From Streptomyces sp. SUK 48 (GTDB lineage: Bacteria > Actinomycetota > Actinomycetes > Streptomycetales > Streptomycetaceae), in NCBI RefSeq assembly GCF_009650765.1, contig NZ_CP045740.1, positions 6,176,001-6,240,000 on the forward strand: DNA of 64,000 nt, in the 5' to 3' direction. How positions within the stretch are numbered: position 1 is the first letter of the stretch; each line of letters starts with the position of its first letter. Under the pieces are notes generated by a model. It was given only the letters and a program-made list of their open reading frames with translations, had not been told where the DNA came from and made no database searches. Of the stretch, positions 17,563-25,855 are shown in pieces. The translations under genes and the position numbers were made by a program.

Positions 17563-17584
17563 GTTCAACTCCCGTTCAGGCGCC
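17563..17584 (+). promoter_or_regulatory. PHO-box-like direct repeat before the PhoX-type gene
   Basis: GTTCAACTCCC (17563-17573) and GTTCAGGCGCC (17574-17584) are two adjacent 11-bp units beginning with GTTCA. Streptomyces PhoP binds 11-bp direct repeat units of the form G(G/T)TCAYYYR(G/C)G. The element lies 69 nt before the ATG of a phosphatase-like gene, where phosphate-starvation control would make sense. The tails of the units fit the consensus only partly. Confidence 0.5.
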
Positions 17585-17653
17585 GCCGGGAGCGTGTGCG
17601 CCGAACGAGGTCCGCCGCCCTCCACGGCCCACCCATCCGTCACAGGAGACACC

Positions 17654-19135
17654 ATGTCGCTCACCCGCAGGGACTTCGCCAGAACCTCCGCGATCACCGG
17701 TGCCGGAATCGCCCTGGCGGGCAGCGCCGGCGTGCTCGCCACCGCGCCGAACGCCCTCGCGTCCACGGAGACCGAGGCCGCGCACGGGGACGCGGCGGCC
17801 CATGGCCGGGGTCCGGGACACGGTCAGGGCCATGGCCACGGCCTGCCCGGCGTCGGCTACGGCCCCCTGGAGCCCGACCCCGAGGGCCTCCTCGCGCTGC
17901 CCGCCGGCTTCGGCTACCAGATCATCACCTACAGCGGCCGGACCCGCCTGGAGTCGGGCGAGTTCACGCCGTCCAACCACGACGGCACCGCCCCCTTCGA
18001 GGGCCCCCGGGGCGCCACCCTCCTCGTCAACAACCACGAGCTGGCGGGCCCGCGCGCCAAGTGGGCCCACCCGGTGCCGCTCGCCGAGGGCCTGGTGTAC
18101 GACCCCGCCGCGGCCGGTGGCTGCACGGTGGTCGAGGTGCGCCGCGACCGGGTCGCCGAGTGGGTCGGCATCGCCGGTACCTCCACCAACTGCGCGGGCG
18201 GCAGCACTCCGTGGGGAACCTGGCTGACCTGCGAGGAGACCGAGGACAAGGCCGGCCACAACGGCATGACCAAGGACCACGGCTACGTCTTCGAGGTGGA
18301 CCCGGCCGACCGCCGGGCCAACCGCGCCCCCGAGCCGGTCAAGGCGCTGGGCCGGTACGCCCACGAGGCCGTCGTGGTCGATCCCCGGCGCGGCCACCTC
18401 TTCCTCACCGAGGACGCCGCGGGCCCCAACGGCCTGCTCTACCGCTGGACCCCGCCCACCGGCTTCCGCCACGGCCGCGGCAGGCTGCGCACCCTCGCCG
18501 ACGACGCGGGCGTCCTCCAGGCGTTCAAGTGCTTCGACTCCGGCGGCCGGTTCGTGGACGACCTCTCCCGCGCCACCAGGACCGGCACGGTCTACGGCGT
18601 CGACTGGGTGGACGTGCCCGACCGCGACGCCCGGCAGGTCTCCACGCGCAAGCAGTTCGGCGAGGGCCAGGTCACCCGCGCCCGCAAGCTGGAGGGCATG
18701 TGGTGGGGTGACGGCGGCGTCTACGTCGTCTCCTCCTTCGCCCGCGCGGAGAGCCCGGTCCAGCACGACGGCCAGGTCTGGTTCTACGACCCCCGGCGCC
18801 GGACCCTCACCCTCAAGGTGCTGCTCGGCGTGAACCAGGACCCGGGCGAGGACGGCGCGTTCGACGGCCCGGACAACATCACCGTCTCGCCGTACGGCGG
18901 TCTGGTCGTCGCCGAGGACGGCGAGGGCGTCCAGCACCTGTTCGGGGCCACCGACAGCGGCCGCACCTACCCGATCGCGCGCAACGAGCTGAACATCGGC
19001 ACCGCGGCGGAGCCGGAGTACAGCGAGTTCACCGGCGTCACCTTCTCGCCCGACGGGCGGACCCTGTACGCCAACATCCAGACGCCGGGCATCATGGTGG
19101 CCATCACCGGGCCCTGGAAGCGGCACAAGAGGTGA
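17654..19135 (+). CDS. PhoX-type (DUF839) Tat-exported phosphatase-like protein
   Basis: A 493-aa protein. The N-terminus SLTRRDFARTSAITGAGIAL is a twin-arginine signal, so the protein is exported folded. A His/Gly-rich segment (HGRGPGHGQGHGHG) follows at about residues 50-67. The rest is a beta-propeller of the PhoX/DUF839 family, with TWLTCEETED and YAHEAVVVDP holding acidic metal-binding residues and FDGPDNITVSP near the C-terminus. PhoX enzymes use calcium and iron to release phosphate from organic esters. The ATG follows CAGGAGA. The upstream PHO-box-like repeat supports phosphate control. Confidence 0.87.
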   Translation: MSLTRRDFARTSAITGAGIALAGSAGVLATAPNALASTETEAAHGDAAAHGRGPGHGQGHGHGLPGVGYGPLEPDPEGLLALPAGFGYQIITYSGRTRLESGEFTPSNHDGTAPFEGPRGATLLVNNHELAGPRAKWAHPVPLAEGLVYDPAAAGGCTVVEVRRDRVAEWVGIAGTSTNCAGGSTPWGTWLTCEETEDKAGHNGMTKDHGYVFEVDPADRRANRAPEPVKALGRYAHEAVVVDPRRGHLFLTEDAAGPNGLLYRWTPPTGFRHGRGRLRTLADDAGVLQAFKCFDSGGRFVDDLSRATRTGTVYGVDWVDVPDRDARQVSTRKQFGEGQVTRARKLEGMWWGDGGVYVVSSFARAESPVQHDGQVWFYDPRRRTLTLKVLLGVNQDPGEDGAFDGPDNITVSPYGGLVVAEDGEGVQHLFGATDSGRTYPIARNELNIGTAAEPEYSEFTGVTFSPDGRTLYANIQTPGIMVAITGPWKRHKR

Positions 19136-19160
19136 CGGCAGGCGGCGGAGCGGCCACCGA

Positions 19161-19193
19161 GGGGGGCGCGGTCGCGGTCCCCGCGCCCCCCTT
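19161..19193. terminator. Terminator between the PhoX-like and TerD genes
   Basis: An 11-bp stem GGGGGGCGCGG (19161-19171) pairs with CCGCGCCCCCC (19181-19191) around a 9-nt loop, followed by TT. It sits between convergent genes and serves at least the plus strand. Confidence 0.8.
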
Positions 19194-19196
19194 CGC

Positions 19197-20399
19197 TCAG
19201 AGGGCCTTCGCCGCCGGGTCCACCATGTTGCGGACCGTCCTCGCCTTCACGAAGTCGCCGATCGCGGTCATCTCCCACTCGCCCGAGAACTGGCGGATCA
19301 GCTTGGCCATCAGCACCCCGGTGCGGGGCTCGGCCTGCGTGAGGTCGAAGCGGACCAGTTCCTCCTCCGTCGCGGCGTCCACCAGGCGGCAGTACGCCTT
19401 GGCGACATCGGTGAACTTCTGGCCGGAGAAGGAGTTGACCGTGAAGACGAGACCGCTGACCTCCTCGGGGATGCGGCCGAGGTCGACCACGATCACCTCG
19501 TCGTCGCCCGCGCCCTCGCCCGTGAGGTTGTCGCCGGAGTGCTTGACCGCGCCCTTGAGGATGGTCAGCTTGCCGAAGTAGCAGCTGTCGATGTGGTTGC
19601 GCTGCGGGCCGAAGGCGATGACGGAGGCGTCGAGGTCGATGTCGCCGCCCCGGAACGCCGGCTCCCAGCCGAGTCCCATCCGCACCTGGGAGAGCAGCGG
19701 CCGGCCGCCCTTGACCAGCGACACCGTCTGGTTCTTCTGGAGGCTCACCCGGCCCTTGTCCAGGTTGATCTTCCCCGCGCCCGCGCCCGGGGCCGGCGCC
19801 GGGGGCGCGGCCGGCGCGGCGGGCACCGGCGGGGCCGTCGAGGGCGCCACCGGCGGTGCCACCGGCTGCGGTGCCACCGCCGGGGCGGCGGCCGCCGGTT
19901 CCTCGACCGTGACACCGAAGTCCGTCGCGATGCCCGCGAGTCCGTTCGCGTACCCCTGGCCGACCGCGCGGGCCTTCCACTGACCGCCCCGCCGGTAGAT
20001 CTCCACCACCACGAGCGCGGTCTCGGCGCCCAGCTGCGGGGGTGTGAACGTGGCCAGCACCGCGCCGCCGTCCGCGTCGCGAAGGGTGGCGGTCGGCTCG
20101 ATGCCCTGGAAGGTCTGGCCGGCCGCGTCCGGGCTGGCCGTGACCACGATCTTCTCGATGTCCGGCGGCACGGCCGCGGTGTCGACCGTGATCGCGTCGG
20201 GCGCGGCACCGCCGCCGGACCGGTAGGCCACGCCCGGTCCGGACGGCTGGTTGTAGAAGATGAAGTCGTCGTCCGAGCGCACCTTGCCGCCGCCCGTGAG
20301 CAGCAGGCCCGAGACGTCCAGCCGCACCGGAGCGGCCACGTCCACCGTGATGCGCGCGGCGGAGAGCGGAACGTTCGAGCCAGGGGTCATAGCTGTCAT
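19197..20399 (-). CDS. Double TerD-domain protein
   Basis: A 400-aa protein with two TerD domains. The first covers about residues 1-175 (DDDFIFYNQPSGPG, IYRRGGQWKARAVGQGYANGL). A Pro/Ala linker of about 40 residues follows. The second covers about residues 210-400 (GLGWEPAFRGGDIDLDASVI, DNLTGEGAGDDEVI), with the acidic calcium-binding segments expected of TerD. TerD proteins are linked to tellurite and general stress responses, and Streptomyces have many. No ter partners are nearby. An ATG at 20390 is an alternative start; neither has a clear Shine-Dalgarno. Confidence 0.9.
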   Translation of the reverse strand: MTAMTPGSNVPLSAARITVDVAAPVRLDVSGLLLTGGGKVRSDDDFIFYNQPSGPGVAYRSGGGAAPDAITVDTAAVPPDIEKIVVTASPDAAGQTFQGIEPTATLRDADGGAVLATFTPPQLGAETALVVVEIYRRGGQWKARAVGQGYANGLAGIATDFGVTVEEPAAAAPAVAPQPVAPPVAPSTAPPVPAAPAAPPAPAPGAGAGKINLDKGRVSLQKNQTVSLVKGGRPLLSQVRMGLGWEPAFRGGDIDLDASVIAFGPQRNHIDSCYFGKLTILKGAVKHSGDNLTGEGAGDDEVIVVDLGRIPEEVSGLVFTVNSFSGQKFTDVAKAYCRLVDAATEEELVRFDLTQAEPRTGVLMAKLIRQFSGEWEMTAIGDFVKARTVRNMVDPAAKAL

Positions 20400-20473
20400 G
20401 TGGGGGGTAACGAACGAAACCGCTTTACCGTTCCCTTACCACCGGCCTCACCCGTCACTCGCGGCAGCGCCCC

Positions 20474-21463
20474 TCACGGCACGACGACGATCTTCCGTCC
20501 CACCCCTGCCGCGAACTGCTCCAGCGCCTGCGGATACCGCGCGAGCGGCAGCCGGTCGCTGATGAAGACCCCCGGGTCGAGGACGCCGTTCGCGAACAGT
20601 TCCGCCGCCCGCTCGTAGCTGTGCAGCACCGCCATCGAACCGGTGATGGTGATCTCCTGGTTGTAGATGCGGTACGGGTCGATCTGCACCCGGGTGGCGT
20701 AGTCGGCGACCCCGAACTGAAGGAAGGTGCCCGCCTTCGCCACCCGGCCCAGACCGTCCTGGATCGCCGCCGCGTTGCCGGTCGCGTCCACCACCACGTC
20801 CCAGCCCCCCGGCCGGTCGAGCTCGTCCGCGCCGGCCGCCGCGCCCGAGACGCCGAGCAGCCGGGCCGTCTCCAGGCGGGCCGGGTTCAGGTCCACCATG
20901 TCCACGCTCGCCGCGCCGGTGCGCTTGGCCAGCTCCAGCATCATCAGGCCCATGGTCCCGGAGCCGTAGATCAGGACGTGGGAGCCGAGCCGGGTGCGCA
21001 GCACGTCGTAGCCGCGCACCGCGCAGGACAGCGGCTCGATCAGGGCCGCGTCCTCGGTGCGCACATGCTCGGGCAGCTTGACGCAGTTGGCGACGGGGGC
21101 GACGGCGTACTGCGCGGCCCCGCCCGCCGTGGTCACGCCGATCGCGGCCCAGCGTTCGCACAGGTTGTTGTGGCCGCTGCGGCAGTAGCGGCACTCGTAG
21201 CAGTACAGGGACGGGTCGACGGCCACCCGGTCGCCGGTGGTGACCTCGGTGACCTGGGCGCCGGTGGCGACCACCGTGCCCGCGAACTCGTGGCCCGGCA
21301 CGATCGGCAGCTTGGGCGCGAACTCGCCCTGGAGGATGTGCAGATCGGTGCCGCACAGCCCGCAGGCGGCGACCTCGACGACGACCTCGCGGGGTCCCGG
21401 CGCCGGGTCGGGGACCTCGGTGACGACGGCGCGGCCCACGGACTCGATGACGGCGGCCTTCAT
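20474..21463 (-). CDS. Zinc-dependent alcohol/polyol dehydrogenase (MDR family)
   Basis: A 329-aa medium-chain dehydrogenase. Catalytic zinc ligands appear in ACGLCGTD and the GHE of VPGHEFAG. The structural zinc site is YCYECRYCRSGHNNLCE. The NAD(P)-binding Rossmann motif is YGSGTMGLMMLELA. It is the last gene of a sugar ABC-transporter operon, overlapping the permease by 4 nt, so it most likely oxidises the imported sugar alcohol or a derivative, as sorbitol/arabitol dehydrogenases do. The exact substrate is not visible. Confidence 0.9.
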   Translation of the reverse strand: MKAAVIESVGRAVVTEVPDPAPGPREVVVEVAACGLCGTDLHILQGEFAPKLPIVPGHEFAGTVVATGAQVTEVTTGDRVAVDPSLYCYECRYCRSGHNNLCERWAAIGVTTAGGAAQYAVAPVANCVKLPEHVRTEDAALIEPLSCAVRGYDVLRTRLGSHVLIYGSGTMGLMMLELAKRTGAASVDMVDLNPARLETARLLGVSGAAAGADELDRPGGWDVVVDATGNAAAIQDGLGRVAKAGTFLQFGVADYATRVQIDPYRIYNQEITITGSMAVLHSYERAAELFANGVLDPGVFISDRLPLARYPQALEQFAAGVGRKIVVVP

Positions 21464-22284
21464 TTCACGGCTCCCAACGACAGGCCCTGGACCAGCTTGT
21501 CCTGGGCGGCGAACCCCGCGGCGAGCACCGGCAGGGAGATGACGAGCGAGGCGGCGCACACCTTGGCCAGGAACAGGCCCTGGCTGGTGATGAAGCCGGT
21601 CAGGAAGACGGGCGCGGTCTCGGCGACGACGCCGGTGAGCACCCGGGCGAACAGCAGCTCGTTCCAGCTGAAGATGAAGCAGATCAGGGCCGTCGCCGCG
21701 ATGCCGGGCAGCGCGATGGGGGCGACCACCCGGGCGAGGATCGTCGGCAGCCGGGCCCCGTCCACCCGGGCCGCCTCGATCACCGCGACGGGCACCTCGG
21801 CGAGGAAGGACTGCATCATCCACACCGCGATCGGCAGGTTCATCGCGGTGTAGAGGACGACCAGCAGCCAGATGTCGTCGAGCGTCCCGGTGTGCTTGGC
21901 GAACAGGTAGATCGGCAGCAGTCCCGCGACGGCCGGGAGCATCTTCGTGGACAGGAAGAAGAACAGCACGTCCGTCCATTTGCGCACCGGCCGGATGGAC
22001 AGCGCGTAGGCGGCGGGGAGCGCGAGCAGCAGTACGAGGAGGGTGGAGACCACCGATGCCACCGCCGAGTTGACCAGCGCGGGCCAGGGGCTCGCCCCGC
22101 CGCCGGCGCCGAAGAACTCGCGGTAGCCGTCCAGGGTGAGGGCGGCGCCGAAGGAGGGCGGGTTGGTCGCCGCGTCCTGCTCGGAGTGGAAGGAGGTCAG
22201 CGCCATCCAGGCGATGGGCAGGAAGAAGACGATGCCGGCCAGCCAGGCCACGAGGCCCAGGCCATGGCGTCGCAGCGCGGTCAT
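21460..22284 (-). CDS. Carbohydrate ABC transporter permease (MalG-type)
   Basis: A 274-aa membrane protein with six predicted helices. The EAA loop, which contacts the ATPase, reads EAARVDGARLPTILARVVAPIALPG. It overlaps the MalF-type permease upstream by 4 nt and the dehydrogenase downstream by 4 nt. No ATPase gene is in the operon; in Streptomyces such importers use the shared ATPase MsiK encoded elsewhere. Substrate is predicted to be a polyol or monosaccharide from the dehydrogenase partner. Confidence 0.93.
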   Translation of the reverse strand: MTALRRHGLGLVAWLAGIVFFLPIAWMALTSFHSEQDAATNPPSFGAALTLDGYREFFGAGGGASPWPALVNSAVASVVSTLLVLLLALPAAYALSIRPVRKWTDVLFFFLSTKMLPAVAGLLPIYLFAKHTGTLDDIWLLVVLYTAMNLPIAVWMMQSFLAEVPVAVIEAARVDGARLPTILARVVAPIALPGIAATALICFIFSWNELLFARVLTGVVAETAPVFLTGFITSQGLFLAKVCAASLVISLPVLAAGFAAQDKLVQGLSLGAVK

Positions 22285-23219
22285 GAGCGGGCCACCTCCT
22301 CGCGGAACAGGGACGAGACCACGCGCAGGGCGAAGGTCGCGATGACGATCGAGCCGATGACGACCAGGACGCCCGCGGCCGAGGCGAGTCCGTTCTCATG
22401 GGCCTGGTAGAAGCTCTGGTAGACGGTGTACGGCAGGTTCGCCGTGCCGAGGCCGCCGGAGGTGATGGTGAACACCGCGTCGAAGTTCTGCACGATGTAG
22501 ATCGAGCCGAGCAGGGCGCCCAGTTCGAGGTAGCGGCGCAGGTGCGGCAGGGTGAGGTGGCGGAAGATCTGCCAGTCGCTCGCGCCGTCGACCCGGGCCG
22601 CCTCCAGCTGCTCCCGGTCCCGGCTCTGCAATCCGGCCAGCAGGATCAGCATCATGAACGGCGTCCACTGCCACACCAGGGACGCCTCCACCGCGAGCAG
22701 CGGGGTGTTCGAGATCCAGTCCGGCTGGGGGCCGCCGACGTAGTGCAGCAGCCCGTTGAGCAGGCCGTACTCGGGGTTGTAGAGCACATGCTTCCAGAGC
22801 AGCGCGGCGGCCACCGGGACCACCAGGAAGGGCGCGATCAGCAGGGTGCGGACGAGGCCCCGGCCGCGGAAGCGCCGGTCCAGGAGCAGGGCGAGGAGCA
22901 GCCCGAGCACCAGGCTGGCCAGCACCACCGCCACGGTGAGCAGGACCGTCGTCCACACCGAGTGGCGCAGGTCCGCGTCGGTGAGCACCTGGCGGTAGTT
23001 GGCGAGGCCGGTGAAGCGGCGGGCCTTGGGGTAGAGGGCGTTCCAGTCGAAGAACGAGATCACCAGCGTGGCCACGAAGGGCAGTTGGGTGACCGCGATC
23101 ATGAAGACGAGGGCGGGGAGCAGCGGGGCCCGGGTGGCCCAGGCGCGCAGCCGGGCCGGGGGCCGTTTCACCGGCCGGGCGGGCGCGGCCGGGTACGGGG
23201 CCGTGGTGGTGGCGGTCAT
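22281..23219 (-). CDS. Carbohydrate ABC transporter permease (MalF-type)
   Basis: A 312-aa membrane protein with about six helices after a Pro/Ala-rich cytoplasmic N-terminus. The EAA loop is EAARVDGASDWQIFRHLTLPHL. It forms the membrane channel with the MalG-type permease. The gene overlaps the binding-protein gene upstream by 4 nt. Sequence character (FFDWNALYP, NYRQVL) resembles polyol (sorbitol/mannitol) permeases, which agrees with the co-encoded zinc dehydrogenase. Confidence 0.93.
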   Translation of the reverse strand: MTATTTAPYPAAPARPVKRPPARLRAWATRAPLLPALVFMIAVTQLPFVATLVISFFDWNALYPKARRFTGLANYRQVLTDADLRHSVWTTVLLTVAVVLASLVLGLLLALLLDRRFRGRGLVRTLLIAPFLVVPVAAALLWKHVLYNPEYGLLNGLLHYVGGPQPDWISNTPLLAVEASLVWQWTPFMMLILLAGLQSRDREQLEAARVDGASDWQIFRHLTLPHLRRYLELGALLGSIYIVQNFDAVFTITSGGLGTANLPYTVYQSFYQAHENGLASAAGVLVVIGSIVIATFALRVVSSLFREEVARS

Positions 23220-24586
23220 CGTCCCTCGTACTCCTTGGAGATCTTCTCGGCGAGCTGCTGGGACTTCCTCAGGGCCGTGTCGACGGACTGGCGTCCGGCG
23301 ATGGCCGCGCTGATCTCCTGGGAGACCCGGGTGCCGAGGTCGGTGAACTCGGGGATGTCGACGAACTGGATGCCGGGCGCGGGGCGGGGCTGCACGCCGG
23401 GGTCGTCCGGGCGGCTGTTCTCGATGGCCTGCCGGGTCATCTCCTGGAAGGCGGCGGCGGACCGCCGGTAGTCGGCGTTCCCGTACGTCGAGGCCCGCTT
23501 GCCCGCCGGGACGTCCGGCCAGCCGCTGGTCTCGCCGACCAGCCGCTCGTACTCCTTGCTCGACGCCCAGGAGACGAACTTCCACGCCTTGTCGGGGTTG
23601 TGGGAGGCGTGCTGGATGCCCCAGGCCCAGGTGTAGAGCCAGCCGGAGGACCGGGTCCGCTCGACGGGGGCGGGGGCGTAGCCGAGCCTGCCCTTGACCG
23701 GGGAGCCCTTCGCCTCCAGGGAGCCGGCCGCGGACGTGGCGTCGTACCACATGGCGACCTTGCCCTGCGTCATGTCGTTCAGGCATTCGGCGAACCCGGA
23801 CTGCGCGGCGCCGGACTCGCCGTGCGCGCGGACCAGGTCGACATAGAACTTCGTCGCCTTCTCGAAGGCGGGCGAGTCCAGCCGCGCCTTCCAGTCCTTG
23901 TCGAACCAGGTACCGCCGAAGGTGTTCACGACCGTGGTCAGCGGCGCCGCCATCTCGCCCCAGCCGGGCAGCCCGCGCAGGCAGATGCCGCGCATGCCGG
24001 GCCTGGCGCCGTCCGTCTTCGCGGCGAGGTCGGCCACCTGCTGCCAGGTCGGGTGGGCGGGCATGGTCAGGCCCTTCGCCGCGAAGACGTCCTTGCGGTA
24101 CATCAGGAAGGACGACTCGCCGTAGAAGGGCTGCCCGTAGAGCCTGCCGTCGTCGCCGGTGAGGGACGTGCGCATCGGCGCCAGTACGTCCTTCTCGTCG
24201 TACGACGGGTCCTTCGCGACGTAGCCGTCCATCGGGCGCAGCCAGCCGTTGCGGGCGTAGATCGGGATCTCGTAGTTGGAGAGGGTGGCGACGTCGTACT
24301 GGCCCGCCTGGTTGGCGAAGTCCTGGCTGATCTTGTCGCGGACGTCGTTCTCCGGCAGCACGGTGAAGTTCACCTTGATGCCGGTCTCCTTGGTGAAGTG
24401 CGCGGCGGTGAGCTTCTGGAGCTCCACCATCTGGGGGTTGTTGACCATCAGTACGTTGATCGAGTCGCCGCCGGATCCGGCTCCGCCCGCCCCGACCCAG
24501 CAGCCGGACAGCAGGGGGGTGAGCAGCGTCCCTGCGGCGGCCAGGACGAGCGTGGCTCGTGGCCTCCGTCGGCTCGGGGTGCGCAT
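23216..24586 (-). CDS. Sugar/polyol ABC transporter substrate-binding lipoprotein
   Basis: A 456-aa family 1 extracellular solute-binding protein. Residues 1-28 are a lipoprotein signal with lipobox LLSGC and the lipid-modified cysteine C29. The mature protein follows the usual two-lobe pattern, with YDVATLSNYEIPIYARNGWL and GKVAMWYDATSAAG near the ligand cleft. It is first in a four-gene operon with two permeases and a zinc dehydrogenase. The DeoR-type gene at 24665-25432 is upstream on the same strand and likely controls it. Confidence 0.92.
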   Translation of the reverse strand: MRTPSRRRPRATLVLAAAGTLLTPLLSGCWVGAGGAGSGGDSINVLMVNNPQMVELQKLTAAHFTKETGIKVNFTVLPENDVRDKISQDFANQAGQYDVATLSNYEIPIYARNGWLRPMDGYVAKDPSYDEKDVLAPMRTSLTGDDGRLYGQPFYGESSFLMYRKDVFAAKGLTMPAHPTWQQVADLAAKTDGARPGMRGICLRGLPGWGEMAAPLTTVVNTFGGTWFDKDWKARLDSPAFEKATKFYVDLVRAHGESGAAQSGFAECLNDMTQGKVAMWYDATSAAGSLEAKGSPVKGRLGYAPAPVERTRSSGWLYTWAWGIQHASHNPDKAWKFVSWASSKEYERLVGETSGWPDVPAGKRASTYGNADYRRSAAAFQEMTRQAIENSRPDDPGVQPRPAPGIQFVDIPEFTDLGTRVSQEISAAIAGRQSVDTALRKSQQLAEKISKEYEGR

Positions 24587-24664
24587 GGATCACTCCTGGA
24601 TGTATGGGGAGATAAAGGATGTTCGGTGGGCGGGGGATGCCCATGGGGGACGGGGCCGGGCGGC

Positions 24665-25432
24665 TCAGACCCGGATGACCTGCGGGCCCAGCAGGGCGTA
24701 GCGGTGGGCCTCGGCCACGGGGAGCTGGGTGCTGGTCACGACCGCCTCCAGCGCGCCGACGTCCGCGAACCGGCAGAAGCTCGCCGCGCCGAACTTGGTG
24801 TGCACGCCCGCGAACACGGTGCGCCGCGCCGCCCGCATCGCCTGTGCCTTGACCTCGCCGACCGCCGGGTCGGGTGTGGTCAGGCCGTGTTCGCGGGAGA
24901 TGCCGTTGGCGCCGACATAGGCGAGGTCGAGGACGAAGCCGGACAGCATCGTGGTCGTCCAGTGGTCGACGGTGGCCAGCGTGCCGGCCCGCACCCGGCC
25001 GCCGAGGAGCAGGACCTGGATGTGGTCCGCCCCGGCGAGGGCGCCCGCGACCGGCAGGGACGCGGTGACCACGGTCAGCGGCCGGTCCCTCGGCAGGGCC
25101 TCGGCGATGAGCTGCGGGGTGAAGCCCTCGTCGACGAAGACCGTCTCGGCGTCGCCCAGCAACTCGGCCGCGGCGGCGGCGATCCTGCGCTTCTCGGGCA
25201 CCTGGCTGGTGGCCCGGAAGGCCAGCGTGGTCTCGAAGCCGGCGCTCTCCACCGGGTAGGCCCCGCCATGGGTGCGGCGGATCAGCCCGTGGTCCTCCAG
25301 CGCGCGCAGATCGCGCCGGACGGTCTCCTTGGCCACGCCCAGTCCGGCGGCGAGCGCGGTGACATCGACCGCGCCGGTGGCGCGCGCGGCCCGCACGATC
25401 TCGCGCCGGCGTTCCTCCGCCGATCCGGTCAT
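24665..25432 (-). CDS. DeoR/GlpR-family transcriptional regulator
   Basis: A 255-aa regulator. The N-terminal DeoR helix-turn-helix is at residues 20-55 (VTALAAGLGVAKETVRRDLRALEDHGLIRRTHGGA). The C-terminal sugar-phosphate-sensing domain includes VFVDEGFTPQLIAEALP, VLLLGGRVRAGTLATVD and YVGANGIS. Start at 25432 is preceded by GGGGAGGAGGG. DeoR proteins usually sense a phosphorylated sugar and repress catabolic operons; the adjacent polyol importer is the likely target. A 423-bp gap upstream holds candidate binding sites. Confidence 0.93.
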   Translation of the reverse strand: MTGSAEERRREIVRAARATGAVDVTALAAGLGVAKETVRRDLRALEDHGLIRRTHGGAYPVESAGFETTLAFRATSQVPEKRRIAAAAAELLGDAETVFVDEGFTPQLIAEALPRDRPLTVVTASLPVAGALAGADHIQVLLLGGRVRAGTLATVDHWTTTMLSGFVLDLAYVGANGISREHGLTTPDPAVGEVKAQAMRAARRTVFAGVHTKFGAASFCRFADVGALEAVVTSTQLPVAEAHRYALLGPQVIRV

Positions 25433-25855
25433 CTCGTCACCCTCCTCCCCGCAAAACTGCCCGTTCGGGCCCATGGGGCAAAGTTCTACCGCCGCTCCGC
25501 CGCCCTGACCAGGCTTGTTGCCCGCCCGATGCTGCCCGCTTGAGCCCGTTTGCCGGGCACACCGCCCGTCGCGGACCTGCGCGGCGGTGCCGGACGGGGT
25601 GGAAACGGGCGGCCCGCGTGCCCGGATGCGGTGCCGGGCGGGCCCGTTCGGCGCCCGTCCGCCCGTGTGCGCCCGGCGCGGTGCGGCCCGGTGTGGCTGG
25701 ATACGGCGCGGTACGGCGCTCCGCAGACCGGCACCGACCGGCAGGCGACCGGTGTTGACCGCCCCTCGGAGGCCCCTTAGCGTGAGGCAGCTCATGCGTA
25801 TGGACGCCGGTCAGAGGAATGTACGAGGCAGAGGAATGTACGCCGAGGAGTCCGC
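25433..25855. other. Divergent intergenic region with TGCCCG repeats
   Basis: No convincing gene lies in this 423-bp stretch. It holds TGCCCGCCCGA at 25519-25529 and TGCCCGCTTGA at 25533-25543 as a 14-bp-spaced direct repeat, and a GCCCG-TT-CGGGC palindrome at 25459-25470. These are candidate DeoR-type binding sites. The remaining part is GC-rich and featureless. Confidence 0.4.
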
